DNA of 64,000 nt, from contig NZ_VTFG01000001.1 in assembly GCF_008692035.1 (NCBI RefSeq), positions 496,001 to 560,000 of the forward strand, written 5' to 3'. This DNA comes from Pseudomonas marginalis. GTDB taxonomy: Bacteria > Pseudomonadota > Gammaproteobacteria > Pseudomonadales > Pseudomonadaceae. Position 1 is the first letter of the stretch. Every line of letters starts with the position of its first letter. The notes beneath the pieces were generated by a model that did no database searches, was not told the origin of the DNA, and was given only the letters and a program-made list of their open reading frames with translations. The position numbers and the translations under genes were made by a program. Positions 7,629 through 16,995 of this stretch are shown piece after piece.

Positions 7629-10595
7629 TTATCGTGAAAGCCTTACCCGAAGCCTTCTCGCGCGTTCCTTGAACGCGGTCTCTCCACCCTCCAAGATCTC
7701 GCAGACTCGGTCGCGTATAGCTCGATCCTCTAGGCCTCCCGATGTGTAAGTAATGGGTGGAAGCTCACCGAGCGCATGAGGCCCACACTCTGCAATAATT
7801 ATTTGATCGGCGTCGGTATTGACCACCAAGTTAGCATTGTGTGTCACTATGATTACTTGACGAGTGGCTTTCGCCTCCATGAACAATGGAACCAAATCAT
7901 TATAAATAGACTTTGGATCAAGATTTTCCTCTGGCTGATCGATGATCAGTGGGCGACTGTCATTTTCGTCCAAGGAAAGATAAAGAAGGAGTAGCACTAT
8001 CCCTCGAGTGCCTGGGGATAGTTTCTGGATCTCGATCCCATCATAGTGAATGGCATACCTGATCGATATGTGATCTGTTCCATATAGCCATTTCGCCAGT
8101 TTTTTTGTCCATTTACGATATTCAGTCAGGTCTGTTGATGCTACGGGCGCATGCTCGAGCAATTGCGCTTGAAAGCTGGACATGAAGGCCTTGAGCGCAC
8201 CCAGGACATCTTCATCACTGCCGGTCTTCCATGGGGTGTACAGGGTTTCCTGCACCTTTTCACGGAGCGAACCCTTGCCGCGGAATGGCCCTTTCTTAGT
8301 AAGATTCAGAAGCCCTTCGCCTTCATCCGCCCACGCGTCGATGTCTACAGTGCGAGTAACCATGAAGGACAGCTTGCTGAGCGTGCCCTCTGAGTTGTCC
8401 AGCCGCTCTTTAATGGGAGAGTAGAGCTCGTTGAGCACCGTTTCTTCGGACACAAGGGCAGAAAAGACGTCTTTGTACGTCGTATAGCGCTCAGCTACCA
8501 ACTGCTCCAAGCGGGATGCTGCGCCTTGGTGATCCACGAGCTTTTCTGTACTCGCCCTGAGCAGCTCCGTTTCCGTCTTTATTTTCTGGGATATCTCCCT
8601 GAATCTCGTGGCAGTGTCTTTGTCCACGCTGACGAGCTGCTGGAGTCTACCCATTTCTGCCTCAAGCAGCGCTAGCGTTTGCTTTTCAAGCTCTGCCGAA
8701 TCCTCGAGGTAAGGGGTATTCAAGTCCTCGATAACTGGAGGAGGGGTGCCGACCCAGGCATCTCTATTCTTGCGGGCGCTAATCAGCCTGGCGCTTAGGA
8801 TTTCAACCACGTTCCCGTTAAAGTCCCTGTAGAACGCGCTCCAGTCATCACCCTCAATCCCGCTTGACGCATGCTTGGATTGCATCGCTCGCAGGTCGTT
8901 AGGCGCAACAACACCTTTGATGTTTCTGATTTCATCCTGCATGAGCAGGAACTGTTGCTCTTGAGTTTTGTAGTATCTGATGTAGCCGCTCACCTTTTCT
9001 GAGGCTTTGGTGAGAGCCTCCAAACGCTCGACTCTCGCCTCCGCTCCTTTAGCCACCAATCTGCTTCGGTCGGCAGTCAGCCGCTTCACAAGCGCCTCTT
9101 TCTCTTGGGCTTGGGTTTGCAGCTGTGGCACTAGACTACGCTTTTCGAGCTCCGTATTGATGCGTTCGGAAAGGATTTCCAATGATTCCTCAGCACGTCG
9201 ACGACCCTCTCTATGGCGCTCCGAGCGGAGGTCTCTCAAATCAGTGAAACTGACGGCGCCTTCTCGTTCCAAGGTAGAGTGAGACTCATAGATGACCCGC
9301 TCAACCTCCATAAGCAAGCCGTCAGTCATACCGTCTGCGGAGCACAGTTCCTCAACAAATTGTTGAGAGAGGTACCTCGCGCGGGGATAAACGTAGTCAT
9401 CGACCTCGATCTGCCCGAGCGACGTTGAGTGCGTGTCGCCGTTGCACCAGAAGACTTCAACCGAAGCATCTCGTAAGTGTTCCTCGGCTCTTCGTAGAAA
9501 TGAGTGACCGGTGATGGTACTACCATGAGCATCACAGCCCGCAGCGAGCACGTCGGCTAAGGCCGTCTTTCCTGAGCCTCGCGCACCGATTACTGCGATT
9601 AGGCCTGGGTTCAGTTCCAGGCTAGGGGTGATGAGCCACGGAGCGTTCTTGATCTCGATCTTTGAAAGAACTTCTGAAGAGTTTCCGTGGGGTGGAGGTT
9701 CCTCGCCTACGAAGGCTCGGCCTTCTGGATCGATGCACGCCTGGCGGAGGGTATCAAACGAAGCCGTGCCCTTCAGCCAACTGTAACGCTTCCCGTCTGG
9801 CGCAGCTGCTTTAGATGTCTGGTGCGCATCGCTACCGTGCAAGCAAGGCTTTAAACCATCGTACCTGCGGATGATCTCCTCACCCGAAACACCTTTTCGA
9901 CCGAGCCAGTAGTCCCGCTGGTTTGGATTCGACGCGAAGATTACATGCGCAAAGCGTTCGATCTCCTGGCGAAGTACTTCATCGGCACCGTCCTGAAGCG
10001 CAGCGGTACCATCATTCTGCTTCCCAGCCACCCCGAAAATCAGATTCTGCTGCGCCCATTGGCTTTGCTTGTACTTTTCCCTCAATTGCTGGAAGGAAAC
10101 CTTGAATCGTTCCGCCCCGTGACGCGTTGCCGCGTGGTCGTCAGTCAACTCAGGCTTGGACTTCCGGCCTAGCCGTTTCATCTCGCTCGGGGTACATGGG
10201 AACTCATCATCGAATGCCTTGAACGTCAGTGAGGCCAGAAACCGCTCAAGTTCTTCAAGGTGGTTTGGATCATCAGGACACACCAGCAGGTGGGCATTTA
10301 CCCAAGACTTTGCGGTGCCGGCGTCGAGGCGCAGTTCGACGTTGGGGAAGATAAGGTCGCAGTTAGGCAGTCTGCCTGCACGTTTGTGGTCTTTCACCTG
10401 CCGGTAGGTATCAAGCAGGTAATAGTCAGTCACCGCGATTGCGCTCAGGGTGGGCGTCGCCTCTTCTAGAGCCTTGAGGTAACCACCCCAATCGCCTTTG
10501 AACTGATCGTTGAATAACGTTCCTGGGGCGTGTAGATGGGGATCCCATCTCAACCAACGGGAGCCAGAGGATAGAGGCATCGGTGTGTTCTGCAT
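7629..10595 (-). CDS. TrlF-like PHP-domain/SMC-like ATPase
   Basis: A 988-residue protein. The N-terminal 300 residues resemble a PHP phosphoesterase (WDPHLHAPGT, AVTDYY, then LHGSDAH). A P-loop ATPase follows with Walker A GARGSGKTAL at about 337-346, a coiled-coil-rich insert of some 350 residues (about 430-780), and a C-terminal Walker B/signature region PLIIDQPEENLDP with a nearby switch histidine in IIVTHNAN. This is the layout of the TrlF-type AAA-like ATPases, which often occur in defence islands. I start at ATG 10595 because an AGGA lies seven bases upstream; a TTG at 10637 would add 14 residues. It probably acts alone in the cytoplasm on nucleic acid or nucleotides; the substrate is unknown. 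Confidence 0.85.
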   Translation of the reverse strand: MQNTPMPLSSGSRWLRWDPHLHAPGTLFNDQFKGDWGGYLKALEEATPTLSAIAVTDYYLLDTYRQVKDHKRAGRLPNCDLIFPNVELRLDAGTAKSWVNAHLLVCPDDPNHLEELERFLASLTFKAFDDEFPCTPSEMKRLGRKSKPELTDDHAATRHGAERFKVSFQQLREKYKQSQWAQQNLIFGVAGKQNDGTAALQDGADEVLRQEIERFAHVIFASNPNQRDYWLGRKGVSGEEIIRRYDGLKPCLHGSDAHQTSKAAAPDGKRYSWLKGTASFDTLRQACIDPEGRAFVGEEPPPHGNSSEVLSKIEIKNAPWLITPSLELNPGLIAVIGARGSGKTALADVLAAGCDAHGSTITGHSFLRRAEEHLRDASVEVFWCNGDTHSTSLGQIEVDDYVYPRARYLSQQFVEELCSADGMTDGLLMEVERVIYESHSTLEREGAVSFTDLRDLRSERHREGRRRAEESLEILSERINTELEKRSLVPQLQTQAQEKEALVKRLTADRSRLVAKGAEARVERLEALTKASEKVSGYIRYYKTQEQQFLLMQDEIRNIKGVVAPNDLRAMQSKHASSGIEGDDWSAFYRDFNGNVVEILSARLISARKNRDAWVGTPPPVIEDLNTPYLEDSAELEKQTLALLEAEMGRLQQLVSVDKDTATRFREISQKIKTETELLRASTEKLVDHQGAASRLEQLVAERYTTYKDVFSALVSEETVLNELYSPIKERLDNSEGTLSKLSFMVTRTVDIDAWADEGEGLLNLTKKGPFRGKGSLREKVQETLYTPWKTGSDEDVLGALKAFMSSFQAQLLEHAPVASTDLTEYRKWTKKLAKWLYGTDHISIRYAIHYDGIEIQKLSPGTRGIVLLLLYLSLDENDSRPLIIDQPEENLDPKSIYNDLVPLFMEAKATRQVIIVTHNANLVVNTDADQIIIAECGPHALGELPPITYTSGGLEDRAIRDRVCEILEGGETAFKERARRLRVRLSR

Positions 10596-10759
10596 ACGGA
10601 CGTCCTGGTACCAATATGTGGAAGGGTGGATACTCAATTGAACAACGCCATCGAAATGCCACTATTTTGAATCTGCTGGCATGTGTCAAGACGAAACAAA
10701 TGGGGCGGTACAATTCCTGTTGAGCTGGCCAAAAAGCTTAGAATTTTTTGGAGCAAACA

Positions 10760-10787
10760 CAAAAAAGGCATGCCCTGGGGCATGCCT
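10760..10787 (-). terminator. intrinsic terminator for the minus strand
   Basis: A perfect 10-bp stem (AGGCATGCCC at 10766-10775, GGGCATGCCT at 10778-10787) with a two-base loop is followed, on the minus strand, by a run of six T. It sits just after the stop of the decayed dehalogenase gene and is probably that gene's surviving terminator. Confidence 0.8.
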
Positions 10788-10794
10788 TCTCGAT

Positions 10795-11000
10795 TCAGTG
10801 GCTCTGGTAGGCATAATCAACCATCGCATCTGCCAGGACTTCATGTCTTTGACCCAGATGTCTGGTTGGTGAGGAGTGCCGCCGAACGGGCGATTCCGAC
10901 GATCGATGAATGCGCTGCGCATGCCAGCAGCCTTGGCGCCTCAGCAGTCGAATGCATGGTTGGCAACGAACAGCACTTCGTCCATTGGACACCCACTTTT
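10795..11000 (-). pseudogene. haloacid dehalogenase type II, C-terminal remnant with stop and frameshift
   Basis: Translated on the minus strand, the segment reads CPMDEVLFVANHAFDC, a TGA (10941-10943), then GAKAAGMRSAFIDRRNRPFG, TPHQPDIWVKDMK, and after a one-base shift near 10846 VLADAMVDYAYQSH and a stop at 10795. This is the C-terminal third of a haloacid-dehalogenase-type HAD enzyme. The internal stop and frameshift and the missing N-terminus make it a pseudogene. It keeps a good terminator directly downstream. Confidence 0.65.
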
Positions 11001-11184
11001 GCACGTGATATCCATCCTGAGAGGGGGTGAGTGCGCCAATGATGCCACTGCGTCACGCCCAGTAAAAGCACCGACGGCTGTCAGGAATGATCTTGGTCAG
11101 CCTGATTCCCCCTGCAAGAAGTGATGATCTTGCAAGGGATGTAGCTCATCGGGCTCATTCCGTGACGGAAAGATGTCTCGATAC

Positions 11185-11994
11185 CTAGTTGCAGGCCCCC
11201 TCGGCACGAGCGGATTGAAGCACGCGGTCGCTCGTTGCCTTGATTCTCGAGGCCGTGGAGCGCTCAAATGGATCCTGTGGGTTAGGGTTAGCTACAACCG
11301 GCGAGCCCAAGGAGAACACACGTACCGCTAAGTTTTGGCTGGGGTCTTTAGGCCAAGTGTTCATTTTATAGACCGTAGGCTTCGAACACACCAAATTCAT
11401 CTGCGCCGGGGCGGATGCTGTGCCTGGGGCGCTCATGGGCGAAGGGCGTTCATCCTCGTAGATTACCGCGGCAAACCACCCGCTTTCACTGCGGCGGGTT
11501 TGGGGCTGAGAGTTGAGATTAAATCGCACCGGTACATCTATGTCCTTGGGCAGGCTTACCAGCACTGCAGAAGTCTGCTCCCCAATAGAAGACTCGGATG
11601 CTAGTGTCACCCATACTCGAGGCGAGTCACGTTGCCCAGAGTTCCTCAGAACCACAGTGGCGGTAAACTCCGGCGGTTGCTCTTGACGGCTGTCCAATGT
11701 GACGGCAGAGATGGTCGTCTCCCCCGACAAAACTGAAATAGAGGGATGACCCATCGCGATCTGGTCGTTGTAGACCTTTTGGGCGAAAGCCTGCGACGCT
11801 GAAGACACACTATTGGCGGTAAGCGCCGCTTCCCATGTGAAGAATGCTGCCACCGTAGACCCTGCTGTCGCGACCAGCGTGAGGATGCTGAGAGCCCACT
11901 GGCTAGCCAGTTGCTGACCGACCCATTGGAACGCGTCCGCGATCCTGCCCCCAAAATCGTTAAGGTGATCCTCAGGGGTAAGCTTACTGGCCAT
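11185..11994 (-). CDS. hypothetical membrane-anchored protein
   Basis: A 269-residue protein with one transmembrane helix at about residues 33-53 (ALSILTLVATAGSTVAAFFTW) and a large hydrophilic C-terminal part with several beta-like stretches. The ATG at 11994 has GGAGAGA about eight bases upstream, so I prefer it over a GTG at 12009. The C-terminal part is probably on the far side of the membrane or a membrane-tethered sensor, but no domain is recognised. Confidence 0.65.
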   Translation of the reverse strand: MASKLTPEDHLNDFGGRIADAFQWVGQQLASQWALSILTLVATAGSTVAAFFTWEAALTANSVSSASQAFAQKVYNDQIAMGHPSISVLSGETTISAVTLDSRQEQPPEFTATVVLRNSGQRDSPRVWVTLASESSIGEQTSAVLVSLPKDIDVPVRFNLNSQPQTRRSESGWFAAVIYEDERPSPMSAPGTASAPAQMNLVCSKPTVYKMNTWPKDPSQNLAVRVFSLGSPVVANPNPQDPFERSTASRIKATSDRVLQSARAEGACN

Positions 11995-12009
11995 ATAATT
12001 TCTCTCCAC

Positions 12010-12307
12010 GTGATGATTCTATGGGTTTATCGTCACGGGGGTAAGATTCTTTAAGTTATTGATAAAAAAGGTTTATTTCAGGTGATAACCGTGAAATTCG
12101 AGATTCAGCGTTAGGCAATCTGAATGCGTCGACGAAATACCCCGCCTTGAGAGATCAACCCGCGCAGGCTTAAGGTTTCGCCTAAACGGGTTGCAACAGC
12201 TCTTCTGCTGATCGTGGTAAGGGCAGACGTTTCGCAGATTCAGCCACAAGCGACGGGTGCGATTTGATCATCGCTGACCATCTCGCAGGCAGCATACGAA
12301 CACTTGC
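12010..12307. other. intergenic region with possible decayed minus-strand frame
   Basis: No intact gene. On the minus strand, the stretch from about 12271 to 12111 could be read as a short decayed product: MIKSHPSLVAESAKRLPL, a frame change near 12190, then ISRRAVATRLGETLSLRGL and a final VFRRRIQIA before TAA 12111-12113. The protein family is not recognised, so this may be chance. Confidence 0.25.
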
Positions 12308-12700
12308 TCATGCATCGGGGTGGATGTATCGGATGGTGATACGTACATTCGCCCAATCCTTCCTCATCTCATTCAGCACTTCGTGGCGCGCGTTGTTGAG
12401 ATGCCACCGGACATCACCCCTGGGTTGGTGGGCGATTATCTTTTTGAGATTCAACTCGCCAGCCTCAATTGCTTTTGCAAAGACTGGGATCTCAAGATCG
12501 TTGGCCAGTATCTGAGTTTGAAGCTCTCTCAGAGCTGTGGCACCAAGGCGCCGAATGCTTTCGTTGGTGGTCGCATACTCTGGATCATATTTCAGTAGTT
12601 CAGCTTCTCGAGCATACGAAACGAGAAACCACATCCTTTGATCGTAAGCTTTCAACAATTCACGAAGCTTTTTACGGTTTTCAGGCGCGAGCCTCACCAT
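12308..12700 (-). CDS. hypothetical protein
   Basis: A 130-residue, highly helical and charged protein with no membrane segment. The ATG at 12700 has an excellent GGAGG ribosome site six bases upstream, which supports expression. The C-terminus is conserved-looking (ARHEVLNEMRKDWANVRITIRYIHPDA). It lies 86 bases upstream of the integrase stop side and on the same strand; no function can be assigned. Confidence 0.65.
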   Translation of the reverse strand: MVRLAPENRKKLRELLKAYDQRMWFLVSYAREAELLKYDPEYATTNESIRRLGATALRELQTQILANDLEIPVFAKAIEAGELNLKKIIAHQPRGDVRWHLNNARHEVLNEMRKDWANVRITIRYIHPDA

Positions 12701-12786
12701 GCAACCTCCTCAGGCAACCATTAGATCGACACAAAAGTGTTTATTGGCGTGAGGGCGATCACGACCACGTGGTTGCTCTCTCGTGA

Positions 12787-13770
12787 TCAGCCTTCAAGCT
12801 TTCTAATAAGCACGCCAAACTGCTGCGCAGGCTCGACATAACGCAGCGCGGACTTCATGTCACTCCAGCCGACGTACTCCATTAGCGTTTTGATGTCCCA
12901 GCCTGAGCTTGCAGCCCAGGTGGCAAATCCTCGGCGGATCGAATGAGCACTGTAGATCTCCGACGGCAAGCCACACCGTTCTAGGGTGTCGCGTAGGAGG
13001 GGTATCAAGCTGTGCGCCGCGAGAGGCCGATCGCTGATGTTTCCCCAGCGATCAATTCCCCGGAACACCCCGCCGCGAGTTAGGCCTGCAGTTTCGATCC
13101 AGTTCAGATACGCCTCCACCGGGCAGAGCTTGCTCAGCGATGGCGTCTTGTACTCACGGCCGATGTTTTGACGGTCTCCTTTACTCGAGCCCAGATAAAA
13201 CTTAATCCCGACGTACCGCTCTGCATACGTGTTCTCGATCGTGAGCCTGGCTAGTTCATCTCCGCGGAATCCCCTCCAAAAGCCAATGGTGAGCAAGGCA
13301 ATGTCGCGGGTCGCTTTGAGAACGGCGACCATGTCGCCGGCGGCCCTTGCCTGAGCAACCTCATCCTTTAGGTGGGCCACTGCTTTTTCGAGGTGCAGTA
13401 GCGCCAGAGGAGCTGCTTGCTTCTGCTGCACGGGATGTACCGCCCGGATGCCTTTCAACAACTGCCTGACCTTGGGGGCTTTAGTGGGGTCGGGGAAGCC
13501 GTTGCTTTGATGCCAGTTTGCGAGCGCAGCCAAGCGTTGCTTCAGCGTGCTCAGCGCCAACTGGTCGGCGTATTCAGCGATGTAACGCACCACGGACTCA
13601 GTGGTGGTGGGCAGGAACCCGCCCCAGGTGACTTCGAAATGGGAGAGGGCGGCAGCATAGCTCTTCGACGTGTTCTGACGAACGCTCGCCTCCAAGTATC
13701 TGTCTGCCTTGTTGACCACTTCAACCACCCTATTTACCCATCCCAGCCTTCGGCGGCTCGCCATGACCAT
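12787..13770 (-). CDS. tyrosine-type site-specific integrase
   Basis: A 327-residue tyrosine recombinase. The N-terminal SAM-like core-binding domain spans about residues 15-110 (NTSKSYAAALSHFEVTW; STLKQRLAALANWHQSNG). The catalytic domain shows Arg in FWRGFRGDEL, His-x-x-Arg in HSIRRGFATWA, Trp in place of the third-box His (VGWSDMKSALRYV) and the nucleophilic Tyr of that box. It is intact in length and motif content. It is divergent from the KfrA-like gene with a palindrome-rich spacer, an arrangement common in Pseudomonas islands. Either ATG 13770 or 13764 could be used. Confidence 0.9.
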   Translation of the reverse strand: MVMASRRRLGWVNRVVEVVNKADRYLEASVRQNTSKSYAAALSHFEVTWGGFLPTTTESVVRYIAEYADQLALSTLKQRLAALANWHQSNGFPDPTKAPKVRQLLKGIRAVHPVQQKQAAPLALLHLEKAVAHLKDEVAQARAAGDMVAVLKATRDIALLTIGFWRGFRGDELARLTIENTYAERYVGIKFYLGSSKGDRQNIGREYKTPSLSKLCPVEAYLNWIETAGLTRGGVFRGIDRWGNISDRPLAAHSLIPLLRDTLERCGLPSEIYSAHSIRRGFATWAASSGWDIKTLMEYVGWSDMKSALRYVEPAQQFGVLIRKLEG

Positions 13771-13843
13771 TTGTACCGACTTTCAGGCCATTTTACCCCG
13801 GCTGCTAGAGCTAACGAGCTATAAACCTCGATTATAGCTTGCC

Positions 13844-13857
13844 AGTTGTCGACAACT
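13844..13857. promoter_or_regulatory. palindromic candidate operator in the integrase/kfrA divergent region
   Basis: AGTTGTCGACAACT is a perfect 14-bp palindrome located between the divergent integrase and KfrA-like genes. KfrA proteins are known to bind operators near their own start, so this is a candidate site for it. Binding is not shown. Confidence 0.4.
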
Positions 13858-13892
13858 TTCCGGCAAGGTTTGGCATTTTCGTATTATGTAAT

Positions 13893-13913
13893 TGCATGAC
13901 ATGTGACATGACA
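13893..13913. promoter_or_regulatory. repeated TGACATG elements upstream of the kfrA-like gene
   Basis: Two tandem copies of TGACATG/CATGACA-type sequence lie within 21 bases, directly upstream of the GGAGG and ATG of the KfrA-like gene. The location overlaps the expected core promoter, so it fits autoregulation. Inference only. Confidence 0.4.
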
Positions 13914-13933
13914 CGAAATAGTCTGGAGGGCGT

Positions 13934-14941
13934 ATGGCACGAGGCGGCGTTAACCTAGCGGTGGTGCAAAAGGCCCGGAACAGCCTGCTAATGCGTGGCG
14001 TATATCCCAGCATTGATGCAGTCCGGGTAGAGATCGGAAATACGGGTTCAAAGACCACGATCGCTCGGTATCTAAAGCAGCTGGAATCACCAGGATCAGA
14101 AGCGAACCCTCGTGAACGCATGAGCGCCGCGCTGCGCGGGGTCGTCGAAAGCTTGTTGGATCAAGTCCAGGAGGAGGGCGGCCAGGCTTTTCTTGAGGCA
14201 CGAGCAGAGTTCGAGCATGAGCGTAGGCTATTGGTCTCCCGAGCCAAGGCACTTGAGAGCGAGCTCGATGAACTCAAGCTCCGTTTCAGGGCGCAAGGAG
14301 ATGTCTTGGCTGCTCAAACTGAAGAGCTCAAAACCACTCAGTCCACACTGCAGGCTGAGATCACGCGCAACGCCAGGCTCAGCCAGAGCTGCACTGATCT
14401 AGAGGTGCGGGTTCTAGAGAAGGATGGACAGATCCAGTCCTTGGATCAAAGGCATGCACACGCCCGGGAGGCCCTCGAACACTATCGTGCTTCAGTTAAG
14501 GAACAGCGAGACCAGGATCTGAGCCGCCATGAATCCCAGGTCTATCAAATGCAGCAAGAGGTGACCGTCCTCCAGCAGACGCTCATGGTTAAGCAAGAGG
14601 AGATCTCGCGTCTGATAAGGGATAACGAGCGCTTCATTGCTGAAAATCGCCAGCATGCCAGGGAAGCCTTGCAACATCGTGAGGCTGTCGAAACCCTGCG
14701 GGGCGACCTGAGCATTGCCAATGCTGCTACTGCACGTGCGGAAGGTGCCAAGGAACTGCTCACTCATCAGCTTGAAGCCAAATCAAAAGAGGCCATTGAA
14801 GTCCATTCGGTAGGAATAGCAACACAGCAGAGGGTTGAGGAATTACGGGAGCAGCTTGAACAGTGCGAAGCAGAGTTAGAAGTGTTACGTACTTTGAACG
14901 CAGCTGGTGAATCGCCTAAAGACCATGAAGGCGGGCGCTAA
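13934..14941 (+). CDS. KfrA-like DNA-binding coiled-coil protein
   Basis: A 335-residue protein. Residues 5-50 match the KfrA N-terminal HTH (VQKARNSLLMRGVYPSIDAV, then GSKTTIARYLKQLE). From about residue 65 to the end it is an almost unbroken heptad-rich coiled coil. KfrA-family proteins bind their own promoter and form filaments or nucleoid-associated structures on plasmids and integrative elements. GGAGG lies seven bases before ATG. Placed next to the integrase, it is likely a maintenance or regulatory protein of the mobile element. Confidence 0.85.
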   Translation: MARGGVNLAVVQKARNSLLMRGVYPSIDAVRVEIGNTGSKTTIARYLKQLESPGSEANPRERMSAALRGVVESLLDQVQEEGGQAFLEARAEFEHERRLLVSRAKALESELDELKLRFRAQGDVLAAQTEELKTTQSTLQAEITRNARLSQSCTDLEVRVLEKDGQIQSLDQRHAHAREALEHYRASVKEQRDQDLSRHESQVYQMQQEVTVLQQTLMVKQEEISRLIRDNERFIAENRQHAREALQHREAVETLRGDLSIANAATARAEGAKELLTHQLEAKSKEAIEVHSVGIATQQRVEELREQLEQCEAELEVLRTLNAAGESPKDHEGGR

Positions 14942-15201
14942 GCAATTGATGGAGTAAAAATATACTCTTTCTCCGCAGAGGCGTACCCCACTCGTCCGGG
15001 CTAAGTGAGGTCATGATGTTGGCGGATTTATCTCGGTTTTTCCGGCGCCCCAAATGCGTTAATATCCTGCCTGCAGTGATGGCAATGTGCGATCTTTTTG
15101 GCAAGCTTGGCGTCTTCTGGGCTTCGCGTGCATGCGTACGGTGGCCATGCCTGGCTCGACCTGGGCAAAACGTGCGCAATTTAATAGAAGAGCAGGGATG
15201 A

Positions 15202-16386
15202 ATGAATGTGACTGGCTCGGAATCAAACCCAATACCAACCCAGGCTCCTCAACTTAAGTCCAGCCGGCCGGGGTCTTTCTTGGGGTTCTCCCTGCAGTCC
15301 ACCCGGATGTGTCTGCACCTGTGCGACGCCCTACAGGGCTCTTACGTCGCACTGGAGGTCTTCGATGATACGGATGTCCACCATGCCGACGGCTCTGGCT
15401 TACTTGAGCAGGCAAAAAGCGGCTTGGTTACCAACCCCATCAGCAATTTTTCTGTCGACTTATGGAAGACTTTCGCCAATTGGATCGATGTCATTGAGGC
15501 AGGCCTAATCGACTTGAGCAAAACCCGCTTTCGTCTGTACGTCCTGCAGAAGAAAGACGGCGAGTTTGCCAACCATCTCCACTTCGCCCACACAAGGACG
15601 CTGGTTGATCGAGTCGTGCAGGAGATCCGTGATGCCTATGAGGCGGAAAAGCCCGAGCAGTGCAAACCCTACATTGAAAAATTTCTCGACTACGACGAGG
15701 CGAAGCGGGCCGACCTTGTCATGGCCTTCGAGCTCGAAACAGGAAATGACGATCTGATCGGCAGGATTTCGAATTTCTTCGCGCTTACCGTTCCAGATGA
15801 CAGGCTCGAAGACGCCTGCAACGTTGCCATTGGTTGGGTCAAAAACAACTCCGATGCGCTGATCGCCGCAAGGCGATACCCTGCGCTGTCGCGCAACGCT
15901 TTCAAAGACTACATGTCGACGTTCGTTAGTCGAAGCGCCCTGAACCTCCTGAAGACCTATACCGTACCTGCGCCCTCCGAAGACGAAATCGAGGAGTGCC
16001 GCCCCTTGGTTTTGACATTGCTTCGTCAGCTAGACCTCATTGACAAGGCAGGGGATGGGTTTGAAGCGGTGTCAGATTTCTTGCAGTCCAAAACGAACAA
16101 GGTTCGATGGGGCGAGAAAGGCCTGGTGTGCGACCAGGATTTTGAGGTGTTCCGCAAGACTCTATTCAACAAATGGGAGCTTCTGAATAAGAAGACAAAC
16201 ATGACCTATCCCAGCGCTTCAGAACAGGATAAAGGACAGCTGTTGAAAATGGAGTGCATGGATATATCCGAGCCTCTGGACGGTACTGAGCCCCCAAGGT
16301 TCTTCGTGCGCGGAACCTATCAGGAGTTCGCCAACGTGAAGAAAATTGGCTGGCATCCTCGCTACCTGAACCTGCTCGAAGATTGA
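15202..16386 (+). CDS. ABC-3C system effector-type protein with nuclease-like N-terminus
   Basis: A 394-residue protein that begins a three-gene operon. The N-terminal region has the pattern GSFLGFSLQ, then a Glu/Asp-rich strand VALEVFDDTDVHH (Glu52, Asp55-58) and EQAKS (Lys72), followed by FSVDLWKTFANWID. This resembles the DUF4297/Cap4-type restriction-endonuclease fold (E, D, QxK) found in several conflict systems. The remaining 300 residues are helical and include FFVRGTYQEFAN near the end. In ABC-3C systems one gene encodes a variable effector, and this one fits that role. Nuclease activity is inferred. The middle component follows after about 100 bases. Confidence 0.7.
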   Translation: MNVTGSESNPIPTQAPQLKSSRPGSFLGFSLQSTRMCLHLCDALQGSYVALEVFDDTDVHHADGSGLLEQAKSGLVTNPISNFSVDLWKTFANWIDVIEAGLIDLSKTRFRLYVLQKKDGEFANHLHFAHTRTLVDRVVQEIRDAYEAEKPEQCKPYIEKFLDYDEAKRADLVMAFELETGNDDLIGRISNFFALTVPDDRLEDACNVAIGWVKNNSDALIAARRYPALSRNAFKDYMSTFVSRSALNLLKTYTVPAPSEDEIEECRPLVLTLLRQLDLIDKAGDGFEAVSDFLQSKTNKVRWGEKGLVCDQDFEVFRKTLFNKWELLNKKTNMTYPSASEQDKGQLLKMECMDISEPLDGTEPPRFFVRGTYQEFANVKKIGWHPRYLNLLED

Positions 16387-16482
16387 TGGAAGCTTCTGAA
16401 TCCCGTCAATAAATACTATAACCGCTGGCTGCCCGGCTCCATCTGGAGGCATGCGGCTTGGCTTTGAAACAGGTTGGCCAGG

Positions 16483-16995
16483 ATGGAAACCCCTGAATTC
16501 AAAATGTCTCCTCGGCTCAACGACGAGATTTACTTGGTGCAAAATCCTGCCCTTGGGGCGATTCTTATGTGGGAGTTCGTCAAAGGGTATAAGCGGCAAT
16601 GCACAGGCGCTGGCCCATCGCTGCCGTTCCTATTTCTCGTATTGCCGATAATCTTCAGTGAGCCCCTACGGACGATTATAGGCAAGACCAATTCAACCTC
16701 AGGGTTACGGCTCTTCGCCGCCAAATTTTCCAAAGAACAGGAGTTATTGTTATCCATCCAGCGCCGGATGCTAGCGCTGAGACAAACATCGCTTAGCAGC
16801 GTGAGCATCGCACTGGACAGTGGCCTGTTAACCCTCGACTGTACCACTGCAGTCGTCAATTACAGCACCAAGCGATACCCGCCCAACATCCCTGACACGG
16901 TAAGAGAGTTAGGCAAACACGCAGACAAGCTTGGTGGTTGGTGTGGAGCGCTTTCCATCCAGGAAGTCCAGACCGCCCTACGGATAGGTTTTTGA
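16483..16995 (+). CDS. ABC-three-component system middle component
   Basis: A 170-residue protein with the signature of the ABC-3C middle component: NEIYLVQNPALGAILMWEF in slightly varied form (LNDEIYLVQNPALGAIL), a hydrophobic LPFLFLVLPIIFSEPLR segment and TNSTSGLRLFAAKF. ATG 16483 is preferred over a TTG at 16474, though an internal ATG at 16504 is possible. Its TGA overlaps the next ATG by one base. The middle component is thought to bridge the ATPase and effector. Confidence 0.85.
   Translation: METPEFKMSPRLNDEIYLVQNPALGAILMWEFVKGYKRQCTGAGPSLPFLFLVLPIIFSEPLRTIIGKTNSTSGLRLFAAKFSKEQELLLSIQRRMLALRQTSLSSVSIALDSGLLTLDCTTAVVNYSTKRYPPNIPDTVRELGKHADKLGGWCGALSIQEVQTALRIGF

Noticed and set aside
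10683..11030. 115-codon plus-strand frame
   Set aside because: It is antisense to the decayed dehalogenase tail, whose conserved residues explain the sequence better.
15013..15201. 62-codon frame before the ABC-3C operon
   Set aside because: No ribosome site, odd composition rich in Cys, Arg and Trp, and a similar frame on the other strand; probably noise.
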